The notes under the pieces are model-generated. The model worked only from the letters and a program-made list of their open reading frames with translations. It was not told the origin of the DNA and did not search any database. Below are positions 24,913-38,902 of a stretch of DNA of 64,000 bases, piece after piece. Source of the stretch: Warburgia ugandensis (Eukaryota > Streptophyta > Magnoliopsida > Canellales > Canellaceae); NCBI GenBank assembly GCA_035236585.1, contig CP141128.1:37368684-37432683 (forward strand). Direction: 5' to 3'. The translations under genes were made by a program, and so were the position numbers. The first letter of the stretch is position 1; the number at the start of each line of letters is the position of its first letter.

Positions 24913-24984
24913 CCCTAAAAAAATTTCCAAAACTTTTCTTAACATTCTTCACGAGGTCCCCTACAATGCCCCAAAATCCTAAAT

Positions 24985-25090
<106 letters not shown>

Positions 25091-28000
25091 TTTTATTCAT
25101 TTTGCCTTAGGCGATTCCCCGGAAGCACCAGATGATCCAAGTCAATTGGAATCATCAAGCATTTCCCTGGAAGTGTTGTCCCCAAAGGAACCTTAGGTTC
25201 CTCTAGAAATCACAAATTTGATTAGCCATGAAATTCCAGCGAACCAATCACCATCTCCATCGTTGGATTGATTCGAGCTTTAATTATCTACAAATGCCCC
25301 AAGAAATTATGATGATCTAACAGTTGGATTGTCAGAAAATGCAAAATGAAAGTAAGATCCAGTATTGACAACATCTCCCGCAAGTTCTTCATAAAATTTT
25401 GGCCAATCCAACTAGTATAATTCAATCTCACACCAATGAATCACTCTAGAACGTGGGGATCTATGTTTCCCCTATGGTTATATTCCTTCTCCGGCAACAA
25501 AACCAGAGAAATCTCTCTCCATATGCAAAATCCGATGTAGCTAGGGTTTTGAAGTGGATTTTTTATTTTCTAGTGTGATTTCTCTCATTTCAATTCTAGA
25601 TCGTCTAAAACATGTTGTAATGGCTAGATCAAATATGGGCCATTAATTTTTTAATTGAAATCTTGTTTTTTTAATTGAGAGCTCATTTTATCTCTAATTT
25701 TAGATCAGAAAGTTGCTATGAATTTTTGATGTTGTGTACAATCTAATAGAGATATTATATTTATGCGTTTAATTGTATTTACTTGTGATAATCACTAAAA
25801 TCTATTCCAAAAGTAATGGATCATGATCAAGATGACCTTAAAATGAAAATCTAAACTGATGGATGGATTTATGAGGTCCCAAAACCAAGGACCATGATCA
25901 CAATAAAAAATTTTGATACATAGATCGATTAATTGAATAAAAACAGTAAAGATTAATATCAACCGTTAAAATTGGTTAAAATCTTAAAATCCAAATTCTG
26001 ATCTCAATTTAACCCCAAATTGAGATCAAAAAGTTGTATTGGATTCCTATTGATGAGGAGAACCCACTGAACCAATAAAATCATAAATTAAATTCATGAA
26101 AATTTTTGTTTTTAAAGAGATAATGGTACTAACATTCTTGATCAGTGAAATTTGTAATGATCAGTCCTTATAATTCTGATCCAATGATGATCTTGTGATT
26201 CTAGAACATGGAATCAATGGTTAGAAGTGTCTGAACTATGTTTAATTAAGAGACCTAACCTTAAAAGAAGAAAAATCATAAAAAATGAGCATGGATCTTC
26301 ATTTTTGATTAATCAAGCATGATCAAACCTTTCAAAATAGTTGATATGATTATCTAAATGTCTAATTAAATAATTAAACATTGGATGTAATTTATTTTCC
26401 AAATCTTAAGATCTTGACCCTTAAAAGTAGTAAAATCCATAAAAGTGAATGGTAATCTCCTCGATCAGTTTGATTAAGGATGATTGGATGGTGTGGATGT
26501 ATTTAGATGATGATATAAAGTTAAGATCATATGGAGTGATGGACTTGATGATGATAATTTGCGATAGACTAAGATCTATGCCCTTAAATTGGATAAAATG
26601 GCTTAAGATCTTCTTGATCGGTTGGATCAAGAAGGATCAAATCATTTGATGAGATGCATCAATGATCTAGTGATAGAATCACATTAAGAAAATGTATTAG
26701 ATCTTAAGAAAAATGAAAGATCAAGATCTAAACCCTAAATGGGATGAAAAAATACTAGAAATCAAATATGACCTTTGGATCATGATGAACAATTATGGCA
26801 TGTTAAATTTTCATTTGAATTATTGAATCATATTGTAAATGTCTTTTATTTCTTAGTAGATTTAATTGTTAGATTTACTTATTTATTTATTTATTTATTT
26901 ATGCTTTAATGCTTATGTTATGTAAATTACATTGAAAATGTAATTATATGAAAAATAGAGTTGAAGGACATTTACATGGAATTAATGACATCGACTTAAT
27001 TATAGTTGGGGCAATAGCTAGTAGGACAATATAAGGATTATCAAATCCTTGGCCCAAACTAGGAGAATAATAAACCTCATGAATGACATTTTAAATGTTC
27101 ATGGATTTAATTAAAATCAATTAGAAAGAGTACTTAGTGTTAAAATACTCATAGGAGCCTTATGAAAGGTTAAGCTAAGGCCACTCTAGTGGGTGGTTAA
27201 GGGGCTTTTCTAATCGAGCCTTACTCTTCCCCTACCTTCGTTTGACATTTGTGAGGTCTAGACACCTCCTTACATGAGGATTGAAGTAACCACTTTGTGT
27301 TCATCTATTCAACTAGTAAGCCTTAGTCAATTGGAAATAAGAGGAGCTGTTTAGACTTAGGATAAAATAAGCTATCTTTAACCAGTAATAAGATCATAAA
27401 AGGTTAGTAAAATATCTAATCTTAATAAAAATGGTAAGATAATCAAGATCAAATAAGATTCATAGGATCTTAAATGATCAAGAACAATAAGAATCCTATT
27501 GTTGTATTTTATTACGTATCCATATATGTATGATGTAGAAAAATCTAGATCATTAGATTAGATAATCCAAACCTTTGATGAAATATGATTCAAGGAAGAG
27601 AACTAGGATCATCCTCCTTAGGGATGATCAAATAACTAAACTTAGATCAAAGAAGAACTAGATGATAGAAGATCTATGCCCTTAATATCAACAAGTATAG
27701 ATTGTTAATCAAAGGATCTACTATGAAAGATCAAGATCAAGGAGATGGACAAACAAACACTTAGAGATAAAAAATACTTAGATCTGAAAGATTAGAAGAT
27801 CATTCTAACCGGCAGATCTATTTATCAAGAGGATAAATACTATCTAAGGAAGGTAGATTATATGGATGATAAGAATACAAGACAAATCTAGATCCTTTAT
27901 ATCAAAGGACAATATTAGATAAGGAATATAGATAGGAGATCATCCAAAATTGTACAAATAATGATAGTATGTATGTATTTACAGATTACATATGCCAATC

Positions 28001-28504
28001 ATGGAGGATCTAAAGGGATGGATCACTACAAGAAGGTAGGTGGAACTTTAAGAATACACGACCTATGGTCTGTGGAATTGTTGTTATACATAAATATTAT
28101 AATACTTTAGGTTGTTAATATGCTTAGTTACATTTGAACCATAATTCATGTATATAAGATAGAAATAACTATTGAAATTAGATGAAATACATAATAAATA
28201 TCTGGGTATCATTTGTGATTATCCTTAAACTTAGATTAGAACATAATAATAATGGATATCATTTGTATCAAATGAGTATCCTTACACTTAATAACATTTG
28301 GTATATGAATACCAAATTAATGGAAATGAGGATCATTTACAAGAAATGATTAGTCCTTAAACTTATATGAACATAGGTATCATTCATTGTAAATGAGGAT
28401 CCTTAAATTTAGAAATGAAATTATATCCTTAGTATGAGGATATTGAATACGAGGACGATAATATAAATAGACAAATCATCTGAGATGTACGAGAAGTATT
28501 TTAG

Positions 28505-28740
28505 ATACAAGCATGGAGGCTTGTGGTTTTGTTTTAAATAGGTATAAGCCTGAGGATGCTATGCTAGGGAAGTTATGAGGGTTTGGCCACCCGCTTCCTG
28601 AAATTTGATGATATTATGTTACCTTGCCCAAAGAGAGGCTAAAAGTCAGGTGGAACAATTATGCGAAGGCCCCACTCTAAAAATCCTATCTCCCTATACG
28701 GGCAGTGACACAATATTTTCCATCGTGGTATCAGTGGTGA
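28505..28740 (+). other. Central GC-rich LTR block (family A)
   Basis: The run GCATGGAGGCTTG...GATGCTATGCTAGGGAAG...GGTTTGGCCACCCG...AAAGTCAGGTGG recurs in D at 24175-24343, on the reverse strand at about 33000-33220, and in looser form in B at 18496-18690 (GGTGCTATGCCGAGGGG...TTGGCCACCTGG). Confidence 0.7.
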
Positions 28741-29175
28741 ACAGGGCAATTATCCAAGTGCGTTAGTATAGATTAGATTGCAGCATGGTAGTCCTTGAGT
28801 ATTTTGCATTATGATGCATACCATAGTGAGATGCCAATATTGCCCTAATAAGGGAGTATTTTCTCAGCAAAAGTCTCAATGATTTATCAACTCAATATAT
28901 ATGAGTATGATTATTGATGTTTGAGATATTGACTATTTTTCACAGTTTTTGACCCTATATATATATATATATATACACATACGATATAGTGGTGAGTGGT
29001 TTAGAATTATCATAGTAGATGTTACATGATAAATTATATGATAGAATGATCATATATGGTATGGTTCATGAAATTTGAAATATGTGATTCATATGGAATA
29101 TGATGATTATGAATATTGTACTTTTGAATTATATGATTCCATATGTTCTTGAATGCCCTACCAAGCATAGCTTGC

Positions 29176-29213
29176 TGAAATATTGTAAATATTTGAATGT
29201 TTACAATATCTCA
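29176..29213 (+). other. Hairpin near family A LTR end
   Basis: Arms TGAAATATTGTAAA and TTTACAATATCTCA pair over 14 bases with one mismatch around a 10-base loop, 376 bases before the LTR end. Equivalent hairpins are at 41105-41141 and, reverse copy, 32546-32574. Confidence 0.75.
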
Positions 29214-29591
29214 GATACAGATAGAAAAGAGTGAAGGGATACGACATGGGAAGACAAAGACCATTTTGTTAATTAAGACTATGTACTATTGTGGAAAGGA
29301 TTGGATTGTATTTTGATTTGTGTATTTTGGACATAAGATGTAATAAAAGGGCTATGTATGTGAACCACTGGATCGATCCTGCATTTTTAATAAAATGAGT
29401 CTCTTTGGAAACATATGTTGTATACAAAATTATGTATGTATATATGAGTGAAATGTGGCATTTGGATTTTCTAAAAAGAATTTCAAAGAAAAAAATTCCA
29501 CGGCTTAAGTGTTCAAAACATTTGTGAAATTGGTCACCACCATTTGAAAATAAATAACCAAAATGTATTCAAAAAACCGGGTCACCACAGT

Positions 29592-29603
29592 TGGTATCAG
29601 AGC
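29592..29603 (+). other. Primer-binding site for tRNA-Met, family A
   Basis: TGGTATCAGAGC, complementary to the 3' end of plant initiator tRNA-Met, lies two bases after the LTR end. It starts minus-strand DNA synthesis. Confidence 0.9.
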
Positions 29604-29702
29604 AGGGTCATCCAGTCACTTATAGCCCCTTATGTCCAATATGATTATGACAATCCAAGTTGAAGATGAGAAATAGTGAGTGAATAGAGAAATAGGAGAA
29701 AC

Positions 29703-29838
29703 TTATTAGTTGAGAATGAGTATAGAGAGAGTTGACTCATTAGTTAAGGATGCGTATGGAAAGAGTAGCCTTATTAGTTGAGAATGAGTATAGAAAGAAT
29801 TGACTCATTAGTAAAGGATAAGTATAGAAAGAGTTAGT
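29703..29838 (+). repeat. Four tandem units of about 34 bp in family A leader
   Basis: Units start at 29703, 29737, 29771 and 29805. They alternate TTATTAGTTGAGAATGAG- and TCATTAGTTAAGGATGCG-type forms, so there is also a 68-base higher period. The array lies 100 bases past the primer site. Confidence 0.75.
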
Positions 29839-32143
29839 CTAATGAAGGAATAGTATAGTACAAGTAGATATTGCTTAGTGAAAGGACTAGGAATACTACG
29901 TAGTAAGTAAGAATCCTAATAGAGGGAATAGTAACATATAGAAATAAATAAGGAAAACATTACAATAAATAAAGTTGTAATGTATGATATTCAGGTCTAA
30001 CCTGAAGTCCTAAGAAAACATACGTATGTAGAAGTAAAGTACACCAATACTAGTATGTATATAACCATTATTAAGTGAAAGAATGGAGATTAAGATAAAG
30101 AAGTTATAAATTGGAAAAATATGATGGAAATAGTGTGGAAGGGAAAACTTCAACCTTTATAGGAAAGGTGAAATAGAAATTTATGAGAAATAGGTGCTAA
30201 AGATGAAGCCTTAGAATTATTATAAAATTCAAAATAAATAATAAATAAATAAATATAAATGTAAGAGTTACAATTACTACATATATAGTATTATGGCAAT
30301 TAGTTAAATGGATTTAATCATCAAAATAGAGATGATATTACTTGAAAGGAATTTAAGGAGATAAGTGAGAATTTTCAAAATTAGAAAATGAGAATAATTT
30401 TAAATAAAGATAAATAAAGAGATAAGTAAGTATTTTTTCTCCAAAATTTAGTAAAGGAAAAAGGGTTTAATAAAGAGATGATAAAATGTTAGAGCATGAA
30501 GAGATGATCTTTAAAATTAGAATAAAATGATAAGGAAGAAGAGAGTTAGATATGCTGAAATGGAAAAAATATAATCTCCAACTTATTAAGAAAGATAATT
30601 AAACCATGATAATATTAGGTTAACAAAAAAATTATAGTCGATGCATATGGTATAACAAATATGAAATCACTAAGTTAGAAATTATATTGGTATGATAAAT
30701 CAATTGTGGAAATTAGCACATAAGGAATATCAAGAATTAGAGGGATATTTTTATGATAACTTTGGTGATATTGAAAATAATTTTGGTACTATAGTAAAGA
30801 GAAGTACATTTGACATGGATGGTGAAATGATTATGGAAAATAAAAACAAAGAGAAATATTGATATGATGATTTGCGAAATATATAGTTATTGATTATCAT
30901 AAAGAGGAGTACATCTTATTGATCATGAAAAATAAAGAGCTATATATAAATAGAGATATTGATTTCAATTATATGATAGATTTGGCGATATTGAAGATTT
31001 TAGAAATATAGTAAGGATAAATATATTTTGGAGGAATGGTGAAATAAACATGAGAAATGAAGACCTATAAACAAATACTGGTAGGTAAACATAAGTTTAA
31101 AGTTTGGAGAAATGAGATGATTATGAATGAGGTATGAGTCAAGATTTTGGGGAAATATGTGGTTAGAAATTTTAAGATATTTTGAAGATTTTCAATCTAA
31201 CATGAGATTGAATGAGGAAATATCTATAGTAGTTGAGGAAAATGACATCAACTTAATTGAATTAGTTGAAAGAACAAATTTTAAGGATTAGGAGTGATTA
31301 TAGAAATTTACATTAAGAAAGTAACAAATTTCCTTGGAAAAAGGAAGGATCAATGAGAGGATGCATTGAACATAAATGAAATTATTGAGGAAATTAAGTA
31401 CCGTTTAGGGGTGAATAATTCCCAAATTTATTATCATCAATTAGGAAATTGAAATGAAATATAATAGTATGAAATCAAAACAAATTTTGAGTTATATGAG
31501 TTGGATAAATGATATTCACGAATTTGAGGAGAATGAAATATATTAGATGAATTGGTAATGATATATGGAATTGATATAAGAAAATGATGAGAAATTATAA
31601 AGTATATGCTAAACATTTATGAAACTTATCAACTATCTGGTAAGTATTGATTAAAGGGAATAAGGTTTAGGGTCATATAAATTCTAAAGATGATATGGAA
31701 ATTGACCCAACAAACATTGGAGATGAAAATGAATTGTGAAATGACTTTGATAGTTATAGAAATTTATCTCTTACTAAAGTTATAACATACTATAGAGAGA
31801 TACTTTTTAGTATACTCTTACCATTGAGTACATAATCCATGAAGAATACGTGGTAAATTACAAAGAGTTTAAGAGTTAAGAAGAGGTTGACCACAAACTC
31901 TTCTAATAGAAATTATGAGAATGGAGGATTAGAAAGAATATGGAAAAGTTGTGTAGTGTGATTCAAGGAAGCATGAAGTAAACTTTCAATCTAAAAATAA
32001 ATAAATAAATAAGGGATATATAAATATATTTATGAAAGAAATAAATAATATCATGAATTGTAAGAGTTTTCAAAATATTGTTCTGAATATGAGAAAGAGA
32101 TAACAAAAAAGGATAAGGAATATATATGAAGATTTAAATGACA

Positions 32144-32148
32144 CTAAC
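32144..32148 (+). repeat. Target-site duplication CTAAC, left copy
   Basis: These five bases before TGTGACGACC are identical to 36638-36642. Confidence 0.93.
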
Positions 32149-35100
32149 TGTGACGACCCGGGTTTTTGAAAACATGATTTATAAAGTATTTTGAAAGGCA
32201 GGGCCCTTAAGAGTGTAAAAAATTTTCGCAAAACAAAGCAGCGGAAATTCTTTTCTTTAGAACTTGTTTTGAAAACCCAAGTCACCACTTCATACATAAC
32301 ATAAGTACAATTTGTGTACAAAATAAAATTCCATTGAAGGAATATACTTTTAGTAAACTCCAGGATCCATCCAGTGGTTCACAATACAGCCAAATCTAGT
32401 ACAATACTTGTCCAAATTACATCATCCAAAACTCAAGCTCACCATACAATATAACTCTCAACAAAGAAAAATACATGTCTTCAAGAGTATACCTTGAAGA
32501 TTATTCTCTTCAAGTCTTCAGCTCCTAACTCTCCTTCCCTGGATCTGAGATATTGCAACAAGTACAATATCTCAGCAAGCAATGCTTGGTAGGGATTCAA
32601 GAAACTTAACATTGACAATGTAATCCAATACTTCATAATCTCATTATCCTTAAACATACTCTTTACTTTGTAAGTTATGTATATCTATATACATACATAC
32701 CCTTCATGGGTAAACTAGTTAAATTTGTGAAAATAGTCAAATATCATTCCCAACTAAGCTGATCAATTCTCTTCATTTTGAGAATTTAGTATTACAGCTA
32801 ATCTCATACTGGGAATTTCCCTTCTTGGGAAACATTGGTAATATACAATTACCTAGCATTTCATTATGCTATAACATAAGGCATTTCACTATGCCTGTTC
32901 CCATATGCATCATAGTGCAAAATAATCAGAAAAGTTGCTATGCTGCAGTCTGATCCGTACTAGCGCGCTCGGATAACTGCCCTGTTCACCACTGATACCA
33001 CGGTGGAAAATATTATGTCACTGCCCGTATGGGGGGGCAAGACTTTCACAGTGGTGGCCTTCCCATAATTGCCACCACCCAACTTTTAGTCTCTCATTGG
33101 GCAAGGTATCATTATATCATCAAATTTCAAGGAGCGGGTGGCCAAACTCTCATAACTCCTCTAGCAATAGTATCCCCTAGGCTCATGCCTATTAAAACAA
33201 ACTCACGAGCCTCCAAGCTTGTATGTAAAATAGATTTCATATATATCAGACCATATGTCTGTTTACTTAGGGCTGAAATATTTTCTAGTTCCCTATTCAC
33301 TTATAGTTTAGTCCTTAACCATCTTATAGGTGTTTGGTTGGATCATAAGGTTTTCAAGAGATTTACTACAAGTATTATCATTACTCTTGATGATCCTGAC
33401 CGATGTATGTAATCTGTACATCCATACATATTGTCAATATATAAATTATGAACAATCCTATTGATCACTAGATCTGATGTTTAGAATGATCTTTAGATCA
33501 TTCATATCTAAGTATTTTTCTATCTCTAAGTCTTTGTATGTTCATCTCCTTGATCTTGATCTTTCATAGATCCTTTGATTGACAATCTACACATGTTGAT
33601 AAAGATCAAGGTCCTAGATCTTCTATCATCTAGTTCTTCTTTGATCTAAGTTCAGTTCTTGGATCATCCCTATGGAGGATGATCTTGGTTTTCTTCCTTG
33701 AATCACCTTTGATCAAGGGTTTGGATTATCTAATCTAATGAACTATAACAAGTATACTACTAAACCTACATACTAAGTACAATAGTGTTCTTATTCTTAT
33801 TGTTCTTGATCATCCAAGATCTAGTGGATCTTGTTTGATCATCCTTATCTTACTTACTATTTTTTATTAGGGTTAGGTAATTTACTAACCTTTTATGCTG
33901 TTATGATTATTATTCAACCAGTTAATGTGCTGGTTGAAGGTAGTTTATTCAAGCCTAAATCTAGACTGCTCTTATTTCCAATTGGCTAAGACTTACTAGC
34001 TGAATGGGTGAACACAAAGTGCTTACTTCAATCCTCATGTACGGAGGCGTTTAGACCTCACAAACATTAACAGAAGGTAGGGGAAGAGCGAGGCTCTATT
34101 AGATAACCCCTTTAACCACTATGTTCATCATTCACTAGAATGACCATAGCTCAACCTTTTATAAGGTTCCTATAAGCATGTTTACCCTAAGTACTCTTTC
34201 TAATGGATTTTAATTAAGTCCATGGATATTTATAATGTCATTCATGGGGTTTATTATTCTTTTCCTAATTTGGGCCAAGGATTTGATAATCCTTATATTG
34301 TCCTACTAACTATAGCCCTTACTAATTAAGTCCAAAGTATTCCATTCTTATTTGTGTAATGAAACTCTACTTTCTCATTAGAATACATTTTTTATGTTTT
34401 ATGCTCTTTATCTCATAACAAGTAAATCTACTTCTAACATTCAGCCATAAATGAATTATACATTTAAAGCATAAAACTACCTAATTTAACATTCAATGAA
34501 AATGAGGCAAGGTACTTAAATTAAATCTAGCACCTTATGATAAGAATGAATCACAACTTCTATCATAATGAAATCATGTTTAAATCCTAATTTACACTAA
34601 CATGATCCTAAGATAATCAAATCTACTAACAAATTACTCATTTAGGACATATCATACTAAAATTTAAAGATTACACTATCATGCTTTCTAACTTAGAACA
34701 TAAATCACATTTACACTTCTATATCTAATAAAAGACAATTAAAACTTAAAACATAAATCACATTTACACTTCTATATCGAATAAAAGACAATTAAACTAA
34801 TTTTATTAAGATTATTATAAACCTTTAAATATGATCCAACCATTAGATCTTAGGAGTTTTCCTTTAGATTAAGGGTTTTAATTACCTTTAGGGCTTTTAA
34901 TCCATTAAGATCCAAAAATCATATCCACTTGATTTTGTCACATTTCCTCCATGATCTAACTGGATTCCATCATAATATCATCCATTTAATCCATCCCAAG
35001 GATCTGATCATACTTGATCTCATTGATTAAGTGGGTCCCTTTGTATTTTTTTTATTTTTATTTTAGGGTTTTTCTACCATAAAGGGTAGATCCCCTATTT

Positions 35101-36637
35101 TATCCAAGATCTGTCCAAATTAACCATAGATATTACTTTATTACATTATTATATCATCACTAAAATAAATTTCCAAGATCTGATCACCTCAGATCTTGAA
35201 GATCTTAGAAATTGGACACTTATTTCCAAAATACAAAAAAATACAGAAATAAATTTTAGAAATATTATGACTTCATTAGAAACTAGATATTACAAGCTTT
35301 CCATAGCTTCTTTCTGATCTCAATTTAGAGATCATATGACTCCACAATCTTAAATTGAAGTTTTCAGCCATTCCTAGGGTCCAAATTTGATCTAGGCCCA
35401 CCAGAATTAATCTCTCTCAATTGAGGGTCCAAAACTGCTCCGATCTTTTTGAAACTTCTACCCTAGGGGTTTTGGACCATTCTAGATTGATTGGTGGGGT
35501 CAGATTTTTTATCTGAGCACTCCATCATCATGAATTAAGGGTTCTGTTGTTTACTTTATTTTTACCTTTTTATTACCAAAATTAATTACAGTAAAATAAA
35601 AATTACATAAAAAAATACTAAATATATATGAAAAGGATTTCCACTTACTTGATTGGAGATAAAATCTCATTTATATGCCCAATTTAAAAACAATACCTTG
35701 TTGATGAAGATATAGCCTAAAATCCACCTTTCTTGCAATACCGTTGTTTGAACCATTGGATCTTGAAATTTCTTTGGGGGTTTTGTATAATAGATATGTT
35801 GTGAAGTTTTGGATGGTGGAATTGATCAAATTAGATCTGGAACAGAGTGCCTAATTGATTTTAGGTCTCTTGCTCCAATCTAAAAAGAAAAACAAGTTGA
35901 AAAGAGATCTAACTCTTGGAAATTTTGGGTTTTTGGGGAGGGATATAGATCTAATTTTTCAAGGAGAGTGAAAATAATTTTGTGGGTAATTTATTAGAAT
36001 TTTTGGAATATTTTTGGGGTTGTATTTATAGGCATTTTGGGTCTTTTTCCATGATTATAATATGTTATTTTTTTAATATAAAATGGCATGAAAGTCTTCA
36101 ATGCTCCCATGCCTAATTTTTCTTCCCCATGACCAATTGATCTTTGTTGGCCTATGTTTCACATGGGCTGCTGATCAAATTGGTTGTTGGGGATGTGGTG
36201 GTCCCCATGTGAGCCCCATGTGGGCCCCACATGGTGTAAAAAGTCCGTTTTGCCCTTTATGCATAAAATTTTGGGTTTTATTCCCATGATCTCAGATTTG
36301 AGTGTACTTAGTGGCGTTGTATTCGTATTTCTCAGTACATTCTAAATTTTGATGTGTCATATTTTTATTTTTGGAATATTTTGATTTTTGGGTAAAATTA
36401 CTATTTTACCCATTTTGTCCAAAAAAATGAAAAACTTAAGGATTTCTGAAATTTGTCGTGTTTACAGTCATTTTGAAGGGTTTTCTAAGTTTAATTTCAA
36501 TTTTACATGTCTTATGATTTGATTATACTTTTATAAAAAGTATATTTTAAATAACCCTAATATTTCAGCCCGAAATATCTGAAACTCAAACTTTATTGAT
36601 TTTTTTCAATCAATTTACAAAAATTGGGGTTATTACA
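32149..36637 (-). mobile_element. Family A solo LTR, reverse orientation, 4489 bases
   Basis: On the plus strand it begins TGTGACGACCCGGG and ends GGGGTTATTACA, that is an LTR with TGTAATAACCCC...CCCGGGTCGTCACA ends read backwards. It is flanked by a perfect CTAAC duplication. It is inserted in the family A interior and contains the family's hairpin (32546-32574), central block (about 33000-33220) and TATA box (36023-36030), but not the CT microsatellite of the plus-strand copies. A 127-residue frame at 33029-33412 inside it has no domain and is not a gene. Confidence 0.93.
36023..36030 (-). promoter_or_regulatory. TATA box of reverse family A solo LTR
   Basis: TATAAATA on the minus strand, at the place equivalent to 24905-24912. 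Confidence 0.55.
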
Positions 36638-36642
36638 CTAAC
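36638..36642 (+). repeat. Target-site duplication CTAAC, right copy
   Basis: It follows TTATTACA and is identical to 32144-32148. Confidence 0.93.
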
Positions 36643-36858
36643 TTAGAAGGAAAAATGTAGAAAGTCAAGTATTATGAATAGAATGGCACACAAAGAGTGT
36701 TACAATAATAATAGATGGGATGAGAATGAGGAAAGAATTATTACAAGGAAACTATTATTCAATGATAGAATTTGAAAAGAAATTGTCAATAGAAAGAAGT
36801 AGTAAAGAAGTATGAATTTTTAGAATAGAAATGAAGTAATCACTTCCAAATAATGAGT
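36643..36858 (+). mobile_element. Family A interior, second part
   Basis: This continues the purine-biased interior from 32148 across the solo LTR. It passes into LTR-like sequence at about 36859. No coding content is seen. Confidence 0.5.
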
Positions 36859-38213
<1,355 letters not shown>

Positions 38214-38253
38214 GCTTGGTAGGGGAGTTCAAGAAGCATATTAAATCTTAAGG

Positions 38254-38902
38254 GTCCTTGGTGGCTCCTTAGAGGCCTATTCTCCATAGTTTTTCATGCA
38301 AAAACCTAGGAAAACTGAGCCTAGGACTATGGGTCAGATGGGTTTGGAGAGTTTTTGTGCGTACCTGCTTCGTGGATGGTTTTCTCTCCACGTTTTCCCC
38401 TCTTGGTCACTGCTTCACGATGGGTTTTATCCAATGTTTTGGGCTGCCATTAGAGGCACCCAAGAGCTCTATTTATAGAGCTAAGAGAGGGTTCTGGAGG
38501 GGGCTCTCACCGCCTTTGCATGGCAGTGGAGAAACCTCCAGAATGGTGGTGATTTCTCCCCAAATCATCACCGTTCTAGAACCCTCTAGAGGTTGAAGAC
38601 GACGGGGTGCCCGTATCAAAACGGGCACCTGTGTTTTTCAGGTTAAGTCGTTTTTGTAAAATTTACAGTTTTGCCCCTGAACTTTAAAGGGCCATATCTT
38701 GGTCATTTTAACTCCGTTTTGGGTGATTTTGGTCTCGTTGGATTCCTTTTTCTGAGACGCATCTAATGGAATCATTTTTAGGACCAAATTCCTAGGTTTT
38801 GTTAAGAAAACTAGTGAAATGACTAAAATACCCTTATCTTTAAAACTGAACTTTTCATTGCTAAACTTGGAACTTTAATATTACAAAATTGGAGTCATTA
38901 CA
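38254..38902 (-). repeat. Family B LTR fragment, reverse orientation
   Basis: It matches the outer (U3 and leader) part of the reverse B LTRs at 44400-45181 and 50460-51098, including the CTATTTATAGAGC TATA region (38470-38477) and the GAGTCATTACA end at 38902. The rest of the LTR is not present. The 38 bases before it (CTTGGTAGGGGAGTTC...) look like a reverse family A piece. Confidence 0.8.

Larger units (their letters stand above)
29604..32148 (+). mobile_element. Family A interior, first part, apparently non-coding
   Basis: The sequence downstream of the primer site is AT-rich and strongly purine-biased on the plus strand. It shows no recognisable gag or pol segment. It is interrupted at 32149 by a reverse solo LTR and continues at 36643-36858. 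It may be a non-autonomous element or a heavily decayed one. Confidence 0.55.

Noticed and set aside
28956-28976. Short (TA)n run
   Set aside because: Common microsatellite in AT-rich DNA, with no associated structure.
33029-33412. 127-residue open frame
   Set aside because: It lies on the sense-opposite strand of a solo LTR across its GC-rich block and has no domain.
36208-36234. CATGTGGG-C-CCCACATG palindrome considered as an operator-like site
   Set aside because: It is a single occurrence upstream of the solo LTR's promoter. I saw no equivalent in the other family A copy, so there is no support for function.
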